Shown: positions 50,719 to 60,455, counted from the first letter of the stretch. The stretch is DNA of 64,000 nucleotides from Pyxidicoccus caerfyrddinensis (GCF_010894405.1 NZ_JAAIYA010000001.1:741065-805064), one strand, 5' to 3'. Program-made: numbers and translations. Notes: a model not told the origin generated them from the sequence alone.

Positions 50719-53571
50719 GTGATTCCCGCTTCAGCTTCCGCGCGCCGGTGGATGCGTCCCATGTCGTGGCCCGCGCAGGGCCTCAGCGTCGCGCTGCTGC
50801 TGTGTGGGTGCGTGGCGGTTTCTCGCGGCCTCGACGCGTTCAGCCATAGCGCGCCCTTCCCCATCTTCCTCGCGGGCATCCTCGCCGCGGCGTGGATTGG
50901 CGGGCGGTGGCTCGCGCTCTGCTTCACGGGGCTGTCGACCTTCATGCTCGGGCTCCTGTTCATCCGGCCGCACGGACAGCTCTTCGTCGCCGAGCCGGGC
51001 GAGGCGGTGCTGCTGGGCACGTTCAGCCTCGTGGGCGGGTTCATCAGCGTGGCCATCGGCTCGCTGCGCGAGGGCCGCGGTCGCGCGGAGCAGCTGCGGC
51101 AGCTGTCCGATGCGCTCGCGCGCGCGACCACCGCCATGGAGCTCGCCGCGGTCGCCCGTGAGCAGGCCCGGGTGCTGCTCGGGGCGCAGCGCTCCGAGCT
51201 CTGGGCGGTTCACGGTGAGCACGGCCCCGAGCGCGCGCGCCATGTCCCGGCCAGTCCCACCGAGCCGGCTCCCGAGGATACCCTCACCTCGCTGGCCCGG
51301 ACCGCCCTCCGCGCGGGAGCGTCGGTGGAGCCCCGGCGCGCGGGCCCCGGCATGCCCTGGGAGGTCGCCCTGGTGCTGCGTGGGACGCTCCAGGTGCTGG
51401 GGGCGCTCGTGCTGCACCTGCCGGGTCGCTCACGTCCGAGCGCCCAGCAGCGACACCTCGCGCTGGCGCTGGGGGACGCGTGCGCCATCGCTCTCGAGCG
51501 GGCCCTGCTCCAGGAGCGGCTGCTGGGAGAGCGACAGTTGCTCAACGCGGTGCTCGCGCAGGCGCCGGTGGGCGTCATCGTGGCCGAGGCGCCCAGCAGC
51601 CGCATCCTCCTCTACAACGACGCCGCCGAGCGCATCCTCGGGCATCCCGCCATCCCCTCCTCGGACGTAGCAGACTACGCGTCCTATGGCGGCTACCACG
51701 CGGATGGCTCGCGCGTGGCCGCCGAGGAGTACCCCACCGCGCGCGCCCTCCTGCGGGGCGAGCACGTGCAGAACGAGCTGATGCGCTACCGGCGCGGCGA
51801 CGGCCAGGAGACGCTGCTCGAGATCAGTGCCGTCCCGCTGCGCTCGCCGGAGGGAATCATCACCGCGGCCGTGTGCGTGTTCGCGGACGTGGCCGTGCGG
51901 CAGCGCGCCGAGCAGGCAGTGCGCGCCAGTGAGGAGCGCTACCGGCAGATGTTCGAGGCGGCGCCCCAGGTCATCTGGACCAACGCCCCGGACGGCAGCA
52001 ACACCCAGTTCAACTCGCGCTGGTACGAGCTGACCGGGCAGACGCCCCAGGAGGCCGCGACCTATGGGTGGCTGAAGGCCATCCACCCGGAGGACCTGCC
52101 CCGGTTGCGAGCCCGGCGCGACGAGGGCATCCGCGAGGGCCTGGCCTACTCCGTCGAGTTCCGCGTCACGTCGGTGCGCGGCGGCTACCGGTGGCTGCTG
52201 GGCCGGGTCGTTCCGCTGCGCAGCGCGTCCGGGGTGATGGAGGGCTGGCTGGGCGCGGCCATCGACATCCATGAGCACAAGCGGGCGCAGGTCGTGCAGC
52301 AGTTCCTCGCGGAGGCGAGCGCGGTGCTGGCCCGTTCGCTCGATGAAAGGGAGACCCTGGAGCAGGCCACGCGGCTGCTGGTGCCCAGGCTGGCCGACTG
52401 GTGCGTGGTGGACCTCAACACGCCGGGCGGGCTGGAGCGCGTAGCGGTCTACCACCCGGACCCGGCGGTCACCGAGCACGTCGAGGCCATCCGACGCCAC
52501 CGCCCCCGCGCGGGCTCCGCCAGTCCCGTGCTCGAGGTCTTCCGCACCGGCGAGGCGCGGCTCATCGAGCACTACCGGGACGAGGGCCAGGCGGCCATGG
52601 TGTCGTCCGCGGAGCACCTCGCCGCGTTGCGCGCGCTGGCTCCCCAGAGCCTCATGGTGGTGCCACTCGTGGCCCGCGAGCAGGTGCTCGGCACGCTCTC
52701 GCTCCTGGTCGGCGCGGGGCGCGACCCCTATACCCGGGAGGACCTGAGGCTGGCGCAGGACCTCGCCGGTCGCTGCGGGCTGGCGCTGGAGAACGCCCGG
52801 CTCCTCACCCGGCTGCAGCGCGCCCTGCGCACCCGGGACGACTTCCTGTCCTCGGTGGCCCACGACCTGCGCAATCCGCTGACGGTCATCAAGATGCGCG
52901 CGGCGCTGCTCGCCGCCGAGGTGACGAAGCGGAAGGAGCTCGTGCCCGAGCGCCTCACGTCCGCGACGACGCGCATCCTGACGGCCGCCGACGAGATGGG
53001 CTCGATGATCGAGAGCATCGTCGACCTGATGCGCGGCGAGACGGGCCAGCGTCCCCACCTGCGGCGCACCGAGGTGGACATGGCCGCGCTCGCGCGGGAC
53101 GTCGTCGCGGACCAGCAGCAGGGCTCGCGGCGCCACGAGCTGCGGGTCCACACGCCCGAGGCCCCCGTCGTCGCGCCGGTGGACGCAGTGCGCGTGCGGC
53201 GCATCGTCCGCAACCTGCTGACCAACGCGGTGAAGTACAGCCCGGAGGGAAGCCCCATCGACGTGAGCGTCGCGCGCCGCGAGGTGGGCGGGGCCGAGTG
53301 GGCCCTCGTCGAGGTCCAGGACCGGGGGATGGGCATCCCCGCCAGAGACCTGCCCCACCTCTTCGAGCGCTTCTTCCGCGGGGAGAACGTCGTCGGGCGC
53401 ATCCCGGGAACGGGGCTGGGGCTGTTCGGCTCGCGCGAGCTCGCGGAGCAACACGGCGGCCGCATCGAGGTGACGAGCGTGGAGGGCCAGGGCAGCACCT
53501 TCTCGCTCTGGCTGCCCCGGACACCGCCCGCTCCCGAGGGCGAGAGCTCCGGGAAGGAGCAGCCCCCATGA
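50719..53571 (+). CDS. Hybrid-sensor histidine kinase with DUF4118-like membrane part, PAS and GAF domains
   Basis: 950 residues from a GTG at 50719 (ATGs at 50752 or 50761 are alternatives). Residues about 17-90 hold four KdpD-type (DUF4118) membrane helices. GAF-like, two PAS domains (VLAQAPVGVIVAEAPSS; MFEAAPQVIWTNAPDGS) and a second GAF follow. The H-box is SSVAHDLRNPLT with His715; N-box NLLTNAVKYSPEG, D/F and G boxes DRGMGI, FFRGENVVGRIPGTGLGLF complete the ATPase. The receiver is not fused; the downstream receiver gene overlaps its stop (ATGA). It senses an unknown cytoplasmic or membrane signal. Confidence 0.93.
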   Translation: MIPASASARRWMRPMSWPAQGLSVALLLCGCVAVSRGLDAFSHSAPFPIFLAGILAAAWIGGRWLALCFTGLSTFMLGLLFIRPHGQLFVAEPGEAVLLGTFSLVGGFISVAIGSLREGRGRAEQLRQLSDALARATTAMELAAVAREQARVLLGAQRSELWAVHGEHGPERARHVPASPTEPAPEDTLTSLARTALRAGASVEPRRAGPGMPWEVALVLRGTLQVLGALVLHLPGRSRPSAQQRHLALALGDACAIALERALLQERLLGERQLLNAVLAQAPVGVIVAEAPSSRILLYNDAAERILGHPAIPSSDVADYASYGGYHADGSRVAAEEYPTARALLRGEHVQNELMRYRRGDGQETLLEISAVPLRSPEGIITAAVCVFADVAVRQRAEQAVRASEERYRQMFEAAPQVIWTNAPDGSNTQFNSRWYELTGQTPQEAATYGWLKAIHPEDLPRLRARRDEGIREGLAYSVEFRVTSVRGGYRWLLGRVVPLRSASGVMEGWLGAAIDIHEHKRAQVVQQFLAEASAVLARSLDERETLEQATRLLVPRLADWCVVDLNTPGGLERVAVYHPDPAVTEHVEAIRRHRPRAGSASPVLEVFRTGEARLIEHYRDEGQAAMVSSAEHLAALRALAPQSLMVVPLVAREQVLGTLSLLVGAGRDPYTREDLRLAQDLAGRCGLALENARLLTRLQRALRTRDDFLSSVAHDLRNPLTVIKMRAALLAAEVTKRKELVPERLTSATTRILTAADEMGSMIESIVDLMRGETGQRPHLRRTEVDMAALARDVVADQQQGSRRHELRVHTPEAPVVAPVDAVRVRRIVRNLLTNAVKYSPEGSPIDVSVARREVGGAEWALVEVQDRGMGIPARDLPHLFERFFRGENVVGRIPGTGLGLFGSRELAEQHGGRIEVTSVEGQGSTFSLWLPRTPPAPEGESSGKEQPP

Positions 53572-53981
53572 ACCTTCCGAACGAAGCCGGCGAGCCCACG
53601 TGGGTGCTGGCCGTGGACCATGACCCCCGGGTGCTCGAGGCCATCCAGTTGGTGCTGGAGACGCTGGGCGGGCTGCGCGTGTTCCTGGCCGCGGACACGG
53701 CCTCGCTGTGGGAAGGCCTGTCGCGAGTCCGGCCCGCCGTCGTGGTGCTCGACCTGCGCCTGCCGGGCGTGGACGTGACGGACCAGGTCTCACGGCTGCG
53801 TGGGGCACAGGAGCCGCCCACGCCGCTGCTCATCATCTCGGCCGATGAGCGCGGAGCAGCCCGGGCGGCGGAGCTCGGCGCGTATGCCTTCCTCGCCAAG
53901 CCCTTCGGTCCGGAGGAGCTCCTCGCCCGCGTGAGGGAGGGGCTGGCCCTCGCTTCCCGACAGGGCGGCACGAGGCCGTAG
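53568..53981 (+). CDS. Single-domain response regulator
   Basis: 137 residues. Start ATG overlaps the kinase stop by four bases, with AAGGAG upstream, so it is the cognate receiver of the preceding histidine kinase. Phosphorylation site Asp62 in VVVLDLRLPG, acidic pair around Asp17/Asp19, Ser91 as the switch residue and Lys111 in FLAKPFGPEEL. There is no output domain, so it probably acts by protein contact or as a phosphate relay. Length is normal for CheY-like proteins. Confidence 0.92.
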   Translation: MNLPNEAGEPTWVLAVDHDPRVLEAIQLVLETLGGLRVFLAADTASLWEGLSRVRPAVVVLDLRLPGVDVTDQVSRLRGAQEPPTPLLIISADERGAARAAELGAYAFLAKPFGPEELLARVREGLALASRQGGTRP

Positions 53982-53996
53982 CCGGCTCACGCTGGC

Positions 53997-55730
53997 ATGT
54001 CTACAGTCGATGCCGGGCGCGGTGGCAGGGCCGGCGCCGCGTCCGGGTGCGAGGGGAACGAGGGCATGGCGGCCGAGGGTGACGAGCAGGAGCTGCGCGA
54101 GGCCATCCGCAGGCTGGAGTCCACCGTCGCCTCGCTGGAGGCACGCCTCACCCGCCTGGAGTCGTCTGGCGTCCGGGCCGAGGCGCCGCCCACCGTCGCG
54201 GCGGAGGTGCAGGGACCCGGCGCCGTCGCGCCCACGCCCGCGGCTGTGGAAAAGCGGGACCTGGAGGCGCACCTCGGCACCTATTGGCTGAGCCGGCTGG
54301 GCATCGTCGCGCTCATCATCGGAATCGCCTACCTCATCACCTACCGCTTCGGTGAGCTGGGGATGCTGGCCCGCGTGGTGGCCGGGTACGTGCTGAGCGT
54401 GGGCCTGGGCGCATTCGGCCTCTGGCTGGCGCGGCGGCATGAATTGTTCGGGCGCATCGTCTTCGGCGGCGGCCTGGCGCTGGCGTACTTCGTCACGTAC
54501 GCGCTGCACTTCCTGCCCTCGGTGCGCGTCATCGAGAGCCAGGCGCTCGCGCTGGTGCTGCTCGCGCTGCTCGTCGTCGCCATCGTGGTCATCGCGCACC
54601 GGATGCAGTCGGAGACGGTGGCGGGCATCGCGCTCTTCCTCGGGCTGCACACGGGGATGCTCAGCGAAATCACCACCTTCACGCTGCTGTCCACCACGCT
54701 GCTCGCGTCCGGCGCCCTCTTCTTCCTCGTGCGCAACCGGTGGGTCGTGGTGCCGCTGTCCAGCCTGGTGGCGGTGTACTCGACGCACGTCGTCTGGGCG
54801 CTGCGCGATGACAGCGTGGCCCCGGGGGCGCCGGAGCGCGAGCGGCTGCTCTTGAGCCTGGGCTTCCTCCTCCTCTACTTCGTCCTCTTCTCCGTGGCGC
54901 TGCTGGCCCGCCCGCGCGAGCTGTCCCGGCGCGCGTGCCTCGCCTTCGCGCTGCTCAACTGGATGGGGCTGGCGCTGCTCGGCGGGTACGAGGTGGCGCG
55001 GTGGAGCGAGAGCCACCTGTTCACCTTCTTCGTGGTGCTGGCGCTCGCCGAGGCCGGCAGCGCCGCGGTGGCCCGCGCGAGGCAGGCGCCCGGCACCCTC
55101 TTCCACGCGTACCTCGCGCTCACCGCCATCACCTTCGCCCTGGCCATGCCCACCGAGTACCGGGACTCCACCCTGGTGGCCGCGTGGACGGTGACGGGCC
55201 TGGCCACGGGGCTCGCGGCGCGCGGCACGGACTCGCCGGTGCTGCGGTGGGTGGGCGTGCTCATCCTCTTCACCGCGCTGGGCACGTGCGAGGTGCTCAC
55301 GCCCGGACGGACGCTGCTGCTCGCGTCCCTCTTCGTCGCCTTCGTCATCGTCGAGCGCGCCGGCTCCGCGCTCTGGCCCGGCCCTCCGCCTTCGGGTGCG
55401 CAGCGGGGCGACGCCCTCCTCCAGGCCGCGTGCGCGGCAGGCGCGGGGCTGGCCCTCCTCCGGCTCGTGGGAGGACTGATGCCCGAGGGGCTCGTCACGC
55501 TGGGCTGGGTGGTGGCCGCCTTCGGCCTCTTCGCCCTGGGCTTCGCCGTGCGCGAGCGCTGGTACCGGTGGGCGGCGCTGGCCCTCCTCGGACTCGCCCT
55601 GGTGCGCCTGCTGGTGGTGGACCTGGCCAACCTTCCCGCGGATCAGCGCGTGCTCACCTTCATCCTGCTGGGGGTGATGTTGCTCGTCATCTCCTACACG
55701 TACACGCGCCTGAGGGACCGCAAGGGCTGA
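53997..55730 (+). CDS. DUF2339 multi-pass membrane protein
   Basis: 577 residues. A short coiled coil (EQELREAIRRLESTVASLEARLTRLE) comes first, then a Pro-rich linker and about 14-16 membrane helices from residue 90 to the end. The sequence LGTYWLSRLGIVALIIGIAYLITYRFGELG and the later GLALAYFVTYALHFLP fit the DUF2339 family of predicted membrane proteins; their function is not known. It begins 15 bases after the receiver gene and is probably cotranscribed with the two-component pair. Confidence 0.85.
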   Translation: MSTVDAGRGGRAGAASGCEGNEGMAAEGDEQELREAIRRLESTVASLEARLTRLESSGVRAEAPPTVAAEVQGPGAVAPTPAAVEKRDLEAHLGTYWLSRLGIVALIIGIAYLITYRFGELGMLARVVAGYVLSVGLGAFGLWLARRHELFGRIVFGGGLALAYFVTYALHFLPSVRVIESQALALVLLALLVVAIVVIAHRMQSETVAGIALFLGLHTGMLSEITTFTLLSTTLLASGALFFLVRNRWVVVPLSSLVAVYSTHVVWALRDDSVAPGAPERERLLLSLGFLLLYFVLFSVALLARPRELSRRACLAFALLNWMGLALLGGYEVARWSESHLFTFFVVLALAEAGSAAVARARQAPGTLFHAYLALTAITFALAMPTEYRDSTLVAAWTVTGLATGLAARGTDSPVLRWVGVLILFTALGTCEVLTPGRTLLLASLFVAFVIVERAGSALWPGPPPSGAQRGDALLQAACAAGAGLALLRLVGGLMPEGLVTLGWVVAAFGLFALGFAVRERWYRWAALALLGLALVRLLVVDLANLPADQRVLTFILLGVMLLVISYTYTRLRDRKG

Positions 55731-55854
55731 CGGCCGGGCGCCCGCCATTGGACGCACCGGGCACAGCGAACCCCACCCGCCCGGTCGGGCTCTTGACTCC
55801 CAACCCATGACACGGCATTTCGCCGGGGAAACCTTCATGGGCCAGGAGGCCGCC

Positions 55855-56259
55855 ATGTCCACGCCAGTGCGCGAAGAGCGCGACTACTACGAGCGCATCT
55901 ACACCGCCTCCGAGCAGGTGCCGCGCGGCCAGGTGGCCACGTACGGCGACATCGCCGCCATCGTGGGTGACGGCTGTGATGCCCGAATCGTGGGCCATGC
56001 GCTGGGTGCGCTCGGCGCCCGCTCGGCGACGGTGCCGTGGCAGCGCATCATCAACCGCACCGGTGGCATCAGCACGTCGGGCCACGGCCAGCGCGAGCTG
56101 TTGGTGGAGGAAGGCGTCGCGTTCGACGAGCGCGGCCACGTGCGCATGGACGCGCACCACTGGCCGGGCCCGAGCGAGGAGTGGGCCCGCGCCCACGGAT
56201 TCCAGTCGCTGCCCAAGCGCCCGGGGAGCGCGCCGGACCCGCAGCTTCGTCTCTTCTGA
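55855..56259 (+). CDS. Alkyltransferase-like protein (ATL), MGMT paralog without the acceptor Cys
   Basis: 134 residues from the ATG at 55855 (AGGAGG 5 bases upstream; an ATG at 55837 would add six). It resembles the C-terminal DNA-binding domain of O6-alkylguanine-DNA alkyltransferase: YTASEQVPRGQVATYGDIAAIVG and the Asn-hinge INRTGGIS. The active-site PCHRV motif reads PWQRI (Trp62), so it cannot accept an alkyl group. ATL proteins bind O6-alkylguanine and hand the lesion to nucleotide excision repair. No partner gene is adjacent. Single gene. Confidence 0.9.
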   Translation: MSTPVREERDYYERIYTASEQVPRGQVATYGDIAAIVGDGCDARIVGHALGALGARSATVPWQRIINRTGGISTSGHGQRELLVEEGVAFDERGHVRMDAHHWPGPSEEWARAHGFQSLPKRPGSAPDPQLRLF

Positions 56260-56345
56260 AGGGCGGGCGCTCGCCTCCCCGCCTGCTTTGCACGGGGGAA
56301 TAGAAGCGAGAGCATCCGAATCCGGCCACCGGGCCGGAATCCAAC

Positions 56346-56891
56346 ATGCCGCTCGCGTTCCTCCGCTGGGGTGTCCTCCTCCTCGTGTGCCTCGCCGCGT
56401 CGTCGTCGTTCGCCGGCCCCACCAAGGTCCGACGGACGAAGGCGAAGGGCTCGAAGCTCGTCCGCATCAAGGGCGGCGAGCTGCTCCACCATGCCGCCGC
56501 CGAGGCGTTCCTCCGCATGAGCACGGAGGCCCGCGTGGAGGGCGTGTCGCTGCGGGTCACCAGCGGCTACCGCTCACGCAGGGAGCAGCGCTGGCTGTAC
56601 CTGCGCTACCGCAAGGGACTGGGCCCGAAGGCCGCGCGGCCCGGGCGCTCCAACCACCAGCGCGGGCTCGCGGTGGACCTCGTCGTGGGGGACGTCAGCT
56701 CGAACACGTACGACTGGCTCGCGTCCCATGCGTGCCGCTTCGGCTTCCGTCGCACGGTGCCGTCGGAGCCGTGGCACTGGGAGTTCCGCCCGCGCACCAC
56801 CCTGGGCCCCGCCGAGGGGCAGGACTGTCTGGGCCGCGACGTGGGCCCCGAGCCCGCCCCGGAGCCCGTCGCCAAACAGGACGCGAGCTGA
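56346..56891 (+). CDS. D-Ala-D-Ala carboxypeptidase-like (VanY/M15) peptidase
   Basis: 181 residues. A signal peptide ends near SSFAG (about 24). The VanY zinc motifs are present: SGYRSRREQ (73-81), SNHQRGLAVDL with His104 and Asp111, and EPWHWEF with Glu141 and His144. It should trim D-alanine from peptidoglycan in the periplasm. Pro/Glu-rich C-terminal tail. Its stop is one base from the stop of the convergent lipoprotein gene. Confidence 0.88.
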   Translation: MPLAFLRWGVLLLVCLAASSSFAGPTKVRRTKAKGSKLVRIKGGELLHHAAAEAFLRMSTEARVEGVSLRVTSGYRSRREQRWLYLRYRKGLGPKAARPGRSNHQRGLAVDLVVGDVSSNTYDWLASHACRFGFRRTVPSEPWHWEFRPRTTLGPAEGQDCLGRDVGPEPAPEPVAKQDAS

Positions 56892-56892
56892 G

Positions 56893-57306
56893 CTACAGCC
56901 GCTCCAGCGTGACGTCCAGCACGCGCGCCTCGTAGCCGCAGTTGCAGCAGGCGCCCACCACCAGCACCTCCGGCACCGTCACCTCCACGGAAGCGGGCTG
57001 GTAGCCGGGGGCGCGGACCTCGAAGGCGTAGTCGCCCGGCGCGTAGACGTTCGTCGAGCACACCGTCCTGGTGCCATCCGCGCCGCAGCTCCCGTTGAGG
57101 CCGGACAGCACCGCGTCGGGCGCGGGATTGCCAGGCCCGCCGCTGACGCGCACGGTGATTGCGGGCGCGCAGGGGCCACAGACGACGCCCTCGCAGGAGC
57201 GCTCTTCGGGAGGTCCCTCGTCGCCATCCCCGAGCGTGCGTTCGAGGGTGTCACACCCGACCAGGGTGAGCGCGATGAGCAGCGGGAAGCCGAAGGTCCG
57301 GACCAT
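56893..57306 (-). CDS. Small Cys-rich lipoprotein of unknown function
   Basis: 137 residues from the ATG at 57306. Lipobox LTLVGC (Cys about 18). Cys pairs in SCEGVVCGPC, GSCGADGTRTVC and ACCNCGY suggest several disulfides, as in small secreted domains. The middle (ITVRVSGGPGNPAPDAVL) and the end (GYQPASVEVTVP) look beta-rich, like carboxypeptidase-regulatory-like (PEGA-type) modules. Family not identified. Confidence 0.7.
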   Translation of the reverse strand: MVRTFGFPLLIALTLVGCDTLERTLGDGDEGPPEERSCEGVVCGPCAPAITVRVSGGPGNPAPDAVLSGLNGSCGADGTRTVCSTNVYAPGDYAFEVRAPGYQPASVEVTVPEVLVVGACCNCGYEARVLDVTLERL

Positions 57307-57491
57307 GCCCTGGGTTGGAAGCAACTCACATACCGGGCACAGGGCGCGCTGAACCACGCGTAACTCCTGGCCCCGCCCTCCCGGGCCCCCCTCGGAAAAA
57401 CGAGGCGCCAATGGTTTTCCAGCAGTCGACGTCGTGTCGGCCCTCCGGGGAGGACTCCCGGTCCGTGAAGCCGGGCCGGTATGCTCGCCGC

Positions 57492-58220
57492 GTGGCTCCT
57501 CCGGAAAAGCCCCAGGCGTTCGCCACCACGCGGTGGAGCCTCATCGCGGCCGCGGGCCAGAAGAACGCCCCGGATGCGCACGCGGCCCTGTCCACGCTGT
57601 GCGGGCTGTACTGGCACCCCTGCTATGCCTTCGTGCGGCGCCGGGGCTACGCGGCGGACCCGGCCTTCGACCTGACCCAGGGCTTCTTCCTTCGGCTGCT
57701 GGAGCGCAACGACCTGGCCACCGTGGACCGTGAGCGCGGGAGGTTCCGCTCGTGGCTCCTCGCCGCGCTGAAGCACCATCTGACGAATGACTGGCACCGC
57801 GAGCAGGCCCAGAAGCGCGGCGGCGGCGCCATCCACCATTCCATCGACGGCACCGAGGCGGAGAGCGAGTACGGCCGCTTCGAGCCCGCGGATGACCTGA
57901 CGCCCGAGAAGCTCTTCGAGCGGCGCTGGGCGCTCGCCGTGCTCGAGCGGGTGCTGGACACGCTGCGCGGCGAGTACGTCCGGCTGGGCAAGGCGGACCT
58001 GTTCGAGCGGCTCCGAGGATGCCTCACCGGTGACGGAGCCGGGGCCCCGTACGCGGTGCTCGCCACGGAGCTCGGCATGTCCGAGGAGAACGTGAAGGTC
58101 ACCGTCCACCGCCTCCGCCTCCGCTACCGCGCACTCCTCCAGGACGAGGTCGCCCGCACCGTGGAGCGCGAGGACGAGGTGGCCGACGAATTGCGCTACC
58201 TCCTCGCCGCCCTGGGGTGA
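57492..58220 (+). CDS. ECF-like sigma factor of the kinase-associated type
   Basis: 242 residues from a GTG at 57492, preceded by TATGCT 6 bases upstream; an ATG at 57411 with GAGG upstream is a possible alternative adding 27 residues. The first residues (EKPQAFATTRWSLIAAAG) and region 2 (LSTLCGLYWHPCYAFVRRRG, DLTQGFFLRLL) match sigma factors of a group that sits before Ser/Thr kinases in planctomycetes and myxobacteria. Sigma4 helix-turn-helix: YAVLATELGMSEENVKVTVHRLRLRYRALL. No zinc-finger anti-sigma is next to it; the kinase gene starts 9 bases later. Confidence 0.85.
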   Translation: MAPPEKPQAFATTRWSLIAAAGQKNAPDAHAALSTLCGLYWHPCYAFVRRRGYAADPAFDLTQGFFLRLLERNDLATVDRERGRFRSWLLAALKHHLTNDWHREQAQKRGGGAIHHSIDGTEAESEYGRFEPADDLTPEKLFERRWALAVLERVLDTLRGEYVRLGKADLFERLRGCLTGDGAGAPYAVLATELGMSEENVKVTVHRLRLRYRALLQDEVARTVEREDEVADELRYLLAALG

Positions 58221-58229
58221 AGCGAGCCC

Positions 58230-60368
58230 ATGGCCGACACGGACACGCCCCGGGTCTCCACACCAGGCGCCACGTGCGCGGCCTGTGGCGCGCCGCTGTC
58301 AGCGGGAGTGCTGGGAGGCGCGTGTCCCCGATGCCTGCTGACGGGGGCGCTGGATGACGCCTCTGCGAACACGGTGCTGCCTCCCGTGGCCACGCGGCTC
58401 CCGGTGCGCTTCGGGGAGTACGAATTGCTGGAGCGCATTGCCCGGGGCGGCATGGGCGTCGTCTACAAGGCGCGCCACCTGCGGCTCCAGCGCGTGGTGG
58501 CCCTGAAGATGATTGCCGGCGGGGAGCTGGCCAGCGAGCTGGACGTGCACCGCTTCCACGCCGAGGCCGAGGCCGCCGCGCGGCTGGAGCACCCGAACAT
58601 CGTCCCCATCCACGAGGTGGGCGAGCACGAGGGACACCACTTCTTCACCATGCGGCTGATGGAGGGCGGCAGCCTTGCCGACCACATGGCCCGGCTGCGG
58701 GGCGAGCCCCGGCGCGCAGCGGAGCTGATGGCGGCGGTGGCGCGCGCGGTCCACCATGGCCACCAGCGAGGCATCCTCCACCGCGACTTGAAGCCGCCCA
58801 ACATCCTGCTCGACGCGGAAGGCCGGCCCCACGTGGGCGACTTCGGCGTGGCGCGGCACCTCGAGAAGGCCAGCCTCACCCAGACGGGTGCGGTGGTGGG
58901 CACGCCCGCGTACATGGCACCGGAGCAGGCCGAGGGACACGTGCACGGCCTCACCCTGGCCGCGGACGTCTATAGCCTCGGCGCCATCCTCTACGAGCTG
59001 ATCTCTGGCCGGCCGCCCTTCGTCGGGGACACGGCGGCGCACGTCCTTCAGCAGGTCCGCGAGGCGGAAGCCCCTCCGCTGCACACGCTGGCGCCGGGCG
59101 TGGACAAGGACCTGGAGACGCTCTGCCACAAGTGCCTGGAGAAGCAGCCGGCGCGGCGCTACGTCAGCGCCGAGGCGCTGGCGGAAGACCTGGAGCGCTA
59201 CGCGCGCGGAGAGCCCATCCTCGCGCGGCCCCTGGGCCGGGGGCAGCGTACGTGGCGCTGGTTCCTCCGGCACCCGCTGCTCGCGGGAGCGCTCTCGGTG
59301 GTGGCGTGGCTGCTCGTCACCACGGCGGCGGGCGCGCTGCACGTCGCGCACGGACAGCTCCAGGCCCGGCGCGAGGAGGTGCTCCAGGCCAACACCCATG
59401 CCGCGCTCACGGCGGCGGGGGCGGTGCTCTATCAACTGGACGCGTACCGCGAGGCCGTCGAGTGGGCGGCCCGCGACTCGGCGGTCATCGACGGCCTGCG
59501 CCGGAAGGACACCGAGGCGCTGCACCGCTACCTCCAGCAGATGGACGTCGACGCGACGCTGCAGCGCGGCCTGCGGCTGCGCGACGGAAGCTCGCCCTTC
59601 TCGGTGTGGCTGGTGCTGGACGGGGACGGCCTGGTGCGGGGCCGTTGGCCGCGCTCGGATGAGAATATCCTGGGGCAGAGCCACGCGTGGCGCGACTACT
59701 TCCAGGGCGCCGCGAGCACCGCGCGCAAGGGAGGCAGCGCCGCCTACGTGTCGCGGGGCTTCCAGTCCGTGGTGACGGGCAAACACCTGTTCGCCGTGTC
59801 CGCGCCCATCTACGACGCCGAGCACGCGTGGCTCGGCGTCGTCGTGGCGATGTCCACCACCGGCCCCACCCTGGGCCGGCTGCGGCTGGATGCGCCCGGT
59901 GAGCTGGGCCAGCGCGGGGTGCTGGTGGCGCCGGTGGATGCGCCGCGCGGCGGCAGCACCGCGTTCCAGCGCAGCGAGCTGATGGTGGTGGTCCACCAGG
60001 ACCTCAGGCCCGGAGAGACGCGGGTGCTGGATGCCACGACGCGCGAGCGCGTGCGACAGGCGCTGGAGCGCGCGCCGCGTGCCGGCCCGGAGTCGCCGCA
60101 GTTCCCGCAGTGGGAGCAGGTGGTGAGGAGCGAGGCCCATGTCGACCCCGTCCGTCCGGACGAGGGGCCCTGGCTCGCGGCCTTCGCCCCGGTGGGCAGC
60201 ACGGACTACGTGGCCATCGTCCAGACGCGCGACGCCGCCGTCTTCGCGCCCACGCGCATGCTGCTGGAGCAGCTCGTGTTGTGGAGTGGACTCCCGGCCC
60301 TGACGGGCGGGGCCCTGCTCGTCCTCTCCCTCTGGCTCGTCCTTCGCCGGGCACGACGCCGACACTGA
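58230..60368 (+). CDS. Ser/Thr protein kinase with zinc ribbon, two membrane helices and Cache-like sensor
   Basis: 712 residues. An N-terminal zinc ribbon (Cys16, Cys19, Cys32, Cys35) precedes the kinase domain (about 64-325): Gly loop ARGGMGVV, Lys93, HRDLKPPN (184-191), DFG Asp204, APE as MAPEQ. A membrane helix at about 349-370, a periplasmic sensor of about 310 residues ([54 protein letters not shown]) resembling a dCache fold, and a second helix near the C-terminus complete it. It follows the sigma factor by 9 bases, so the kinase may gate the sigma factor by phosphorylation. Confidence 0.92.
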   Translation: MADTDTPRVSTPGATCAACGAPLSAGVLGGACPRCLLTGALDDASANTVLPPVATRLPVRFGEYELLERIARGGMGVVYKARHLRLQRVVALKMIAGGELASELDVHRFHAEAEAAARLEHPNIVPIHEVGEHEGHHFFTMRLMEGGSLADHMARLRGEPRRAAELMAAVARAVHHGHQRGILHRDLKPPNILLDAEGRPHVGDFGVARHLEKASLTQTGAVVGTPAYMAPEQAEGHVHGLTLAADVYSLGAILYELISGRPPFVGDTAAHVLQQVREAEAPPLHTLAPGVDKDLETLCHKCLEKQPARRYVSAEALAEDLERYARGEPILARPLGRGQRTWRWFLRHPLLAGALSVVAWLLVTTAAGALHVAHGQLQARREEVLQANTHAALTAAGAVLYQLDAYREAVEWAARDSAVIDGLRRKDTEALHRYLQQMDVDATLQRGLRLRDGSSPFSVWLVLDGDGLVRGRWPRSDENILGQSHAWRDYFQGAASTARKGGSAAYVSRGFQSVVTGKHLFAVSAPIYDAEHAWLGVVVAMSTTGPTLGRLRLDAPGELGQRGVLVAPVDAPRGGSTAFQRSELMVVVHQDLRPGETRVLDATTRERVRQALERAPRAGPESPQFPQWEQVVRSEAHVDPVRPDEGPWLAAFAPVGSTDYVAIVQTRDAAVFAPTRMLLEQLVLWSGLPALTGGALLVLSLWLVLRRARRRH

Positions 60369-60369
60369 G

Positions 60370-60389
60370 CCGTCACACCGATGTCACAT
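60370..60389 (+). promoter_or_regulatory. Direct repeat GTCACA, Pho-box-like, upstream of the MNIO operon
   Basis: GTCACA (60372-60377) and GTCACA (60383-60388) with an 11-base period. By eye it matches the E. coli Pho box (CTGTCAT..CTGTCAC) at about 14 of 20 positions. It lies 67 bases before the first gene of the cassette. Confidence 0.3.
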
Positions 60390-60409
60390 GCCCCGGCGTA
60401 ACCCGGGGC
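60390..60409 (+). terminator. Short hairpin between the kinase and the MNIO cassette
   Basis: GCCCCGG / CCGGGGC (7 bases) with loop CGTAAC, 22 bases after the kinase stop. It may end the kinase transcript; stem is short and no T-run follows. Confidence 0.4.
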
Positions 60410-60455
60410 CCGCGTTCCTTCATGCAGGGGTGAAACCTCGCTGGAGGAGCCTGCA

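Noticed and set aside
58299..60365. A 688-codon minus-strand open frame opposite the sensor kinase
   Set aside because: No motif, low complexity Arg/His composition; the kinase on the plus strand has all catalytic residues.
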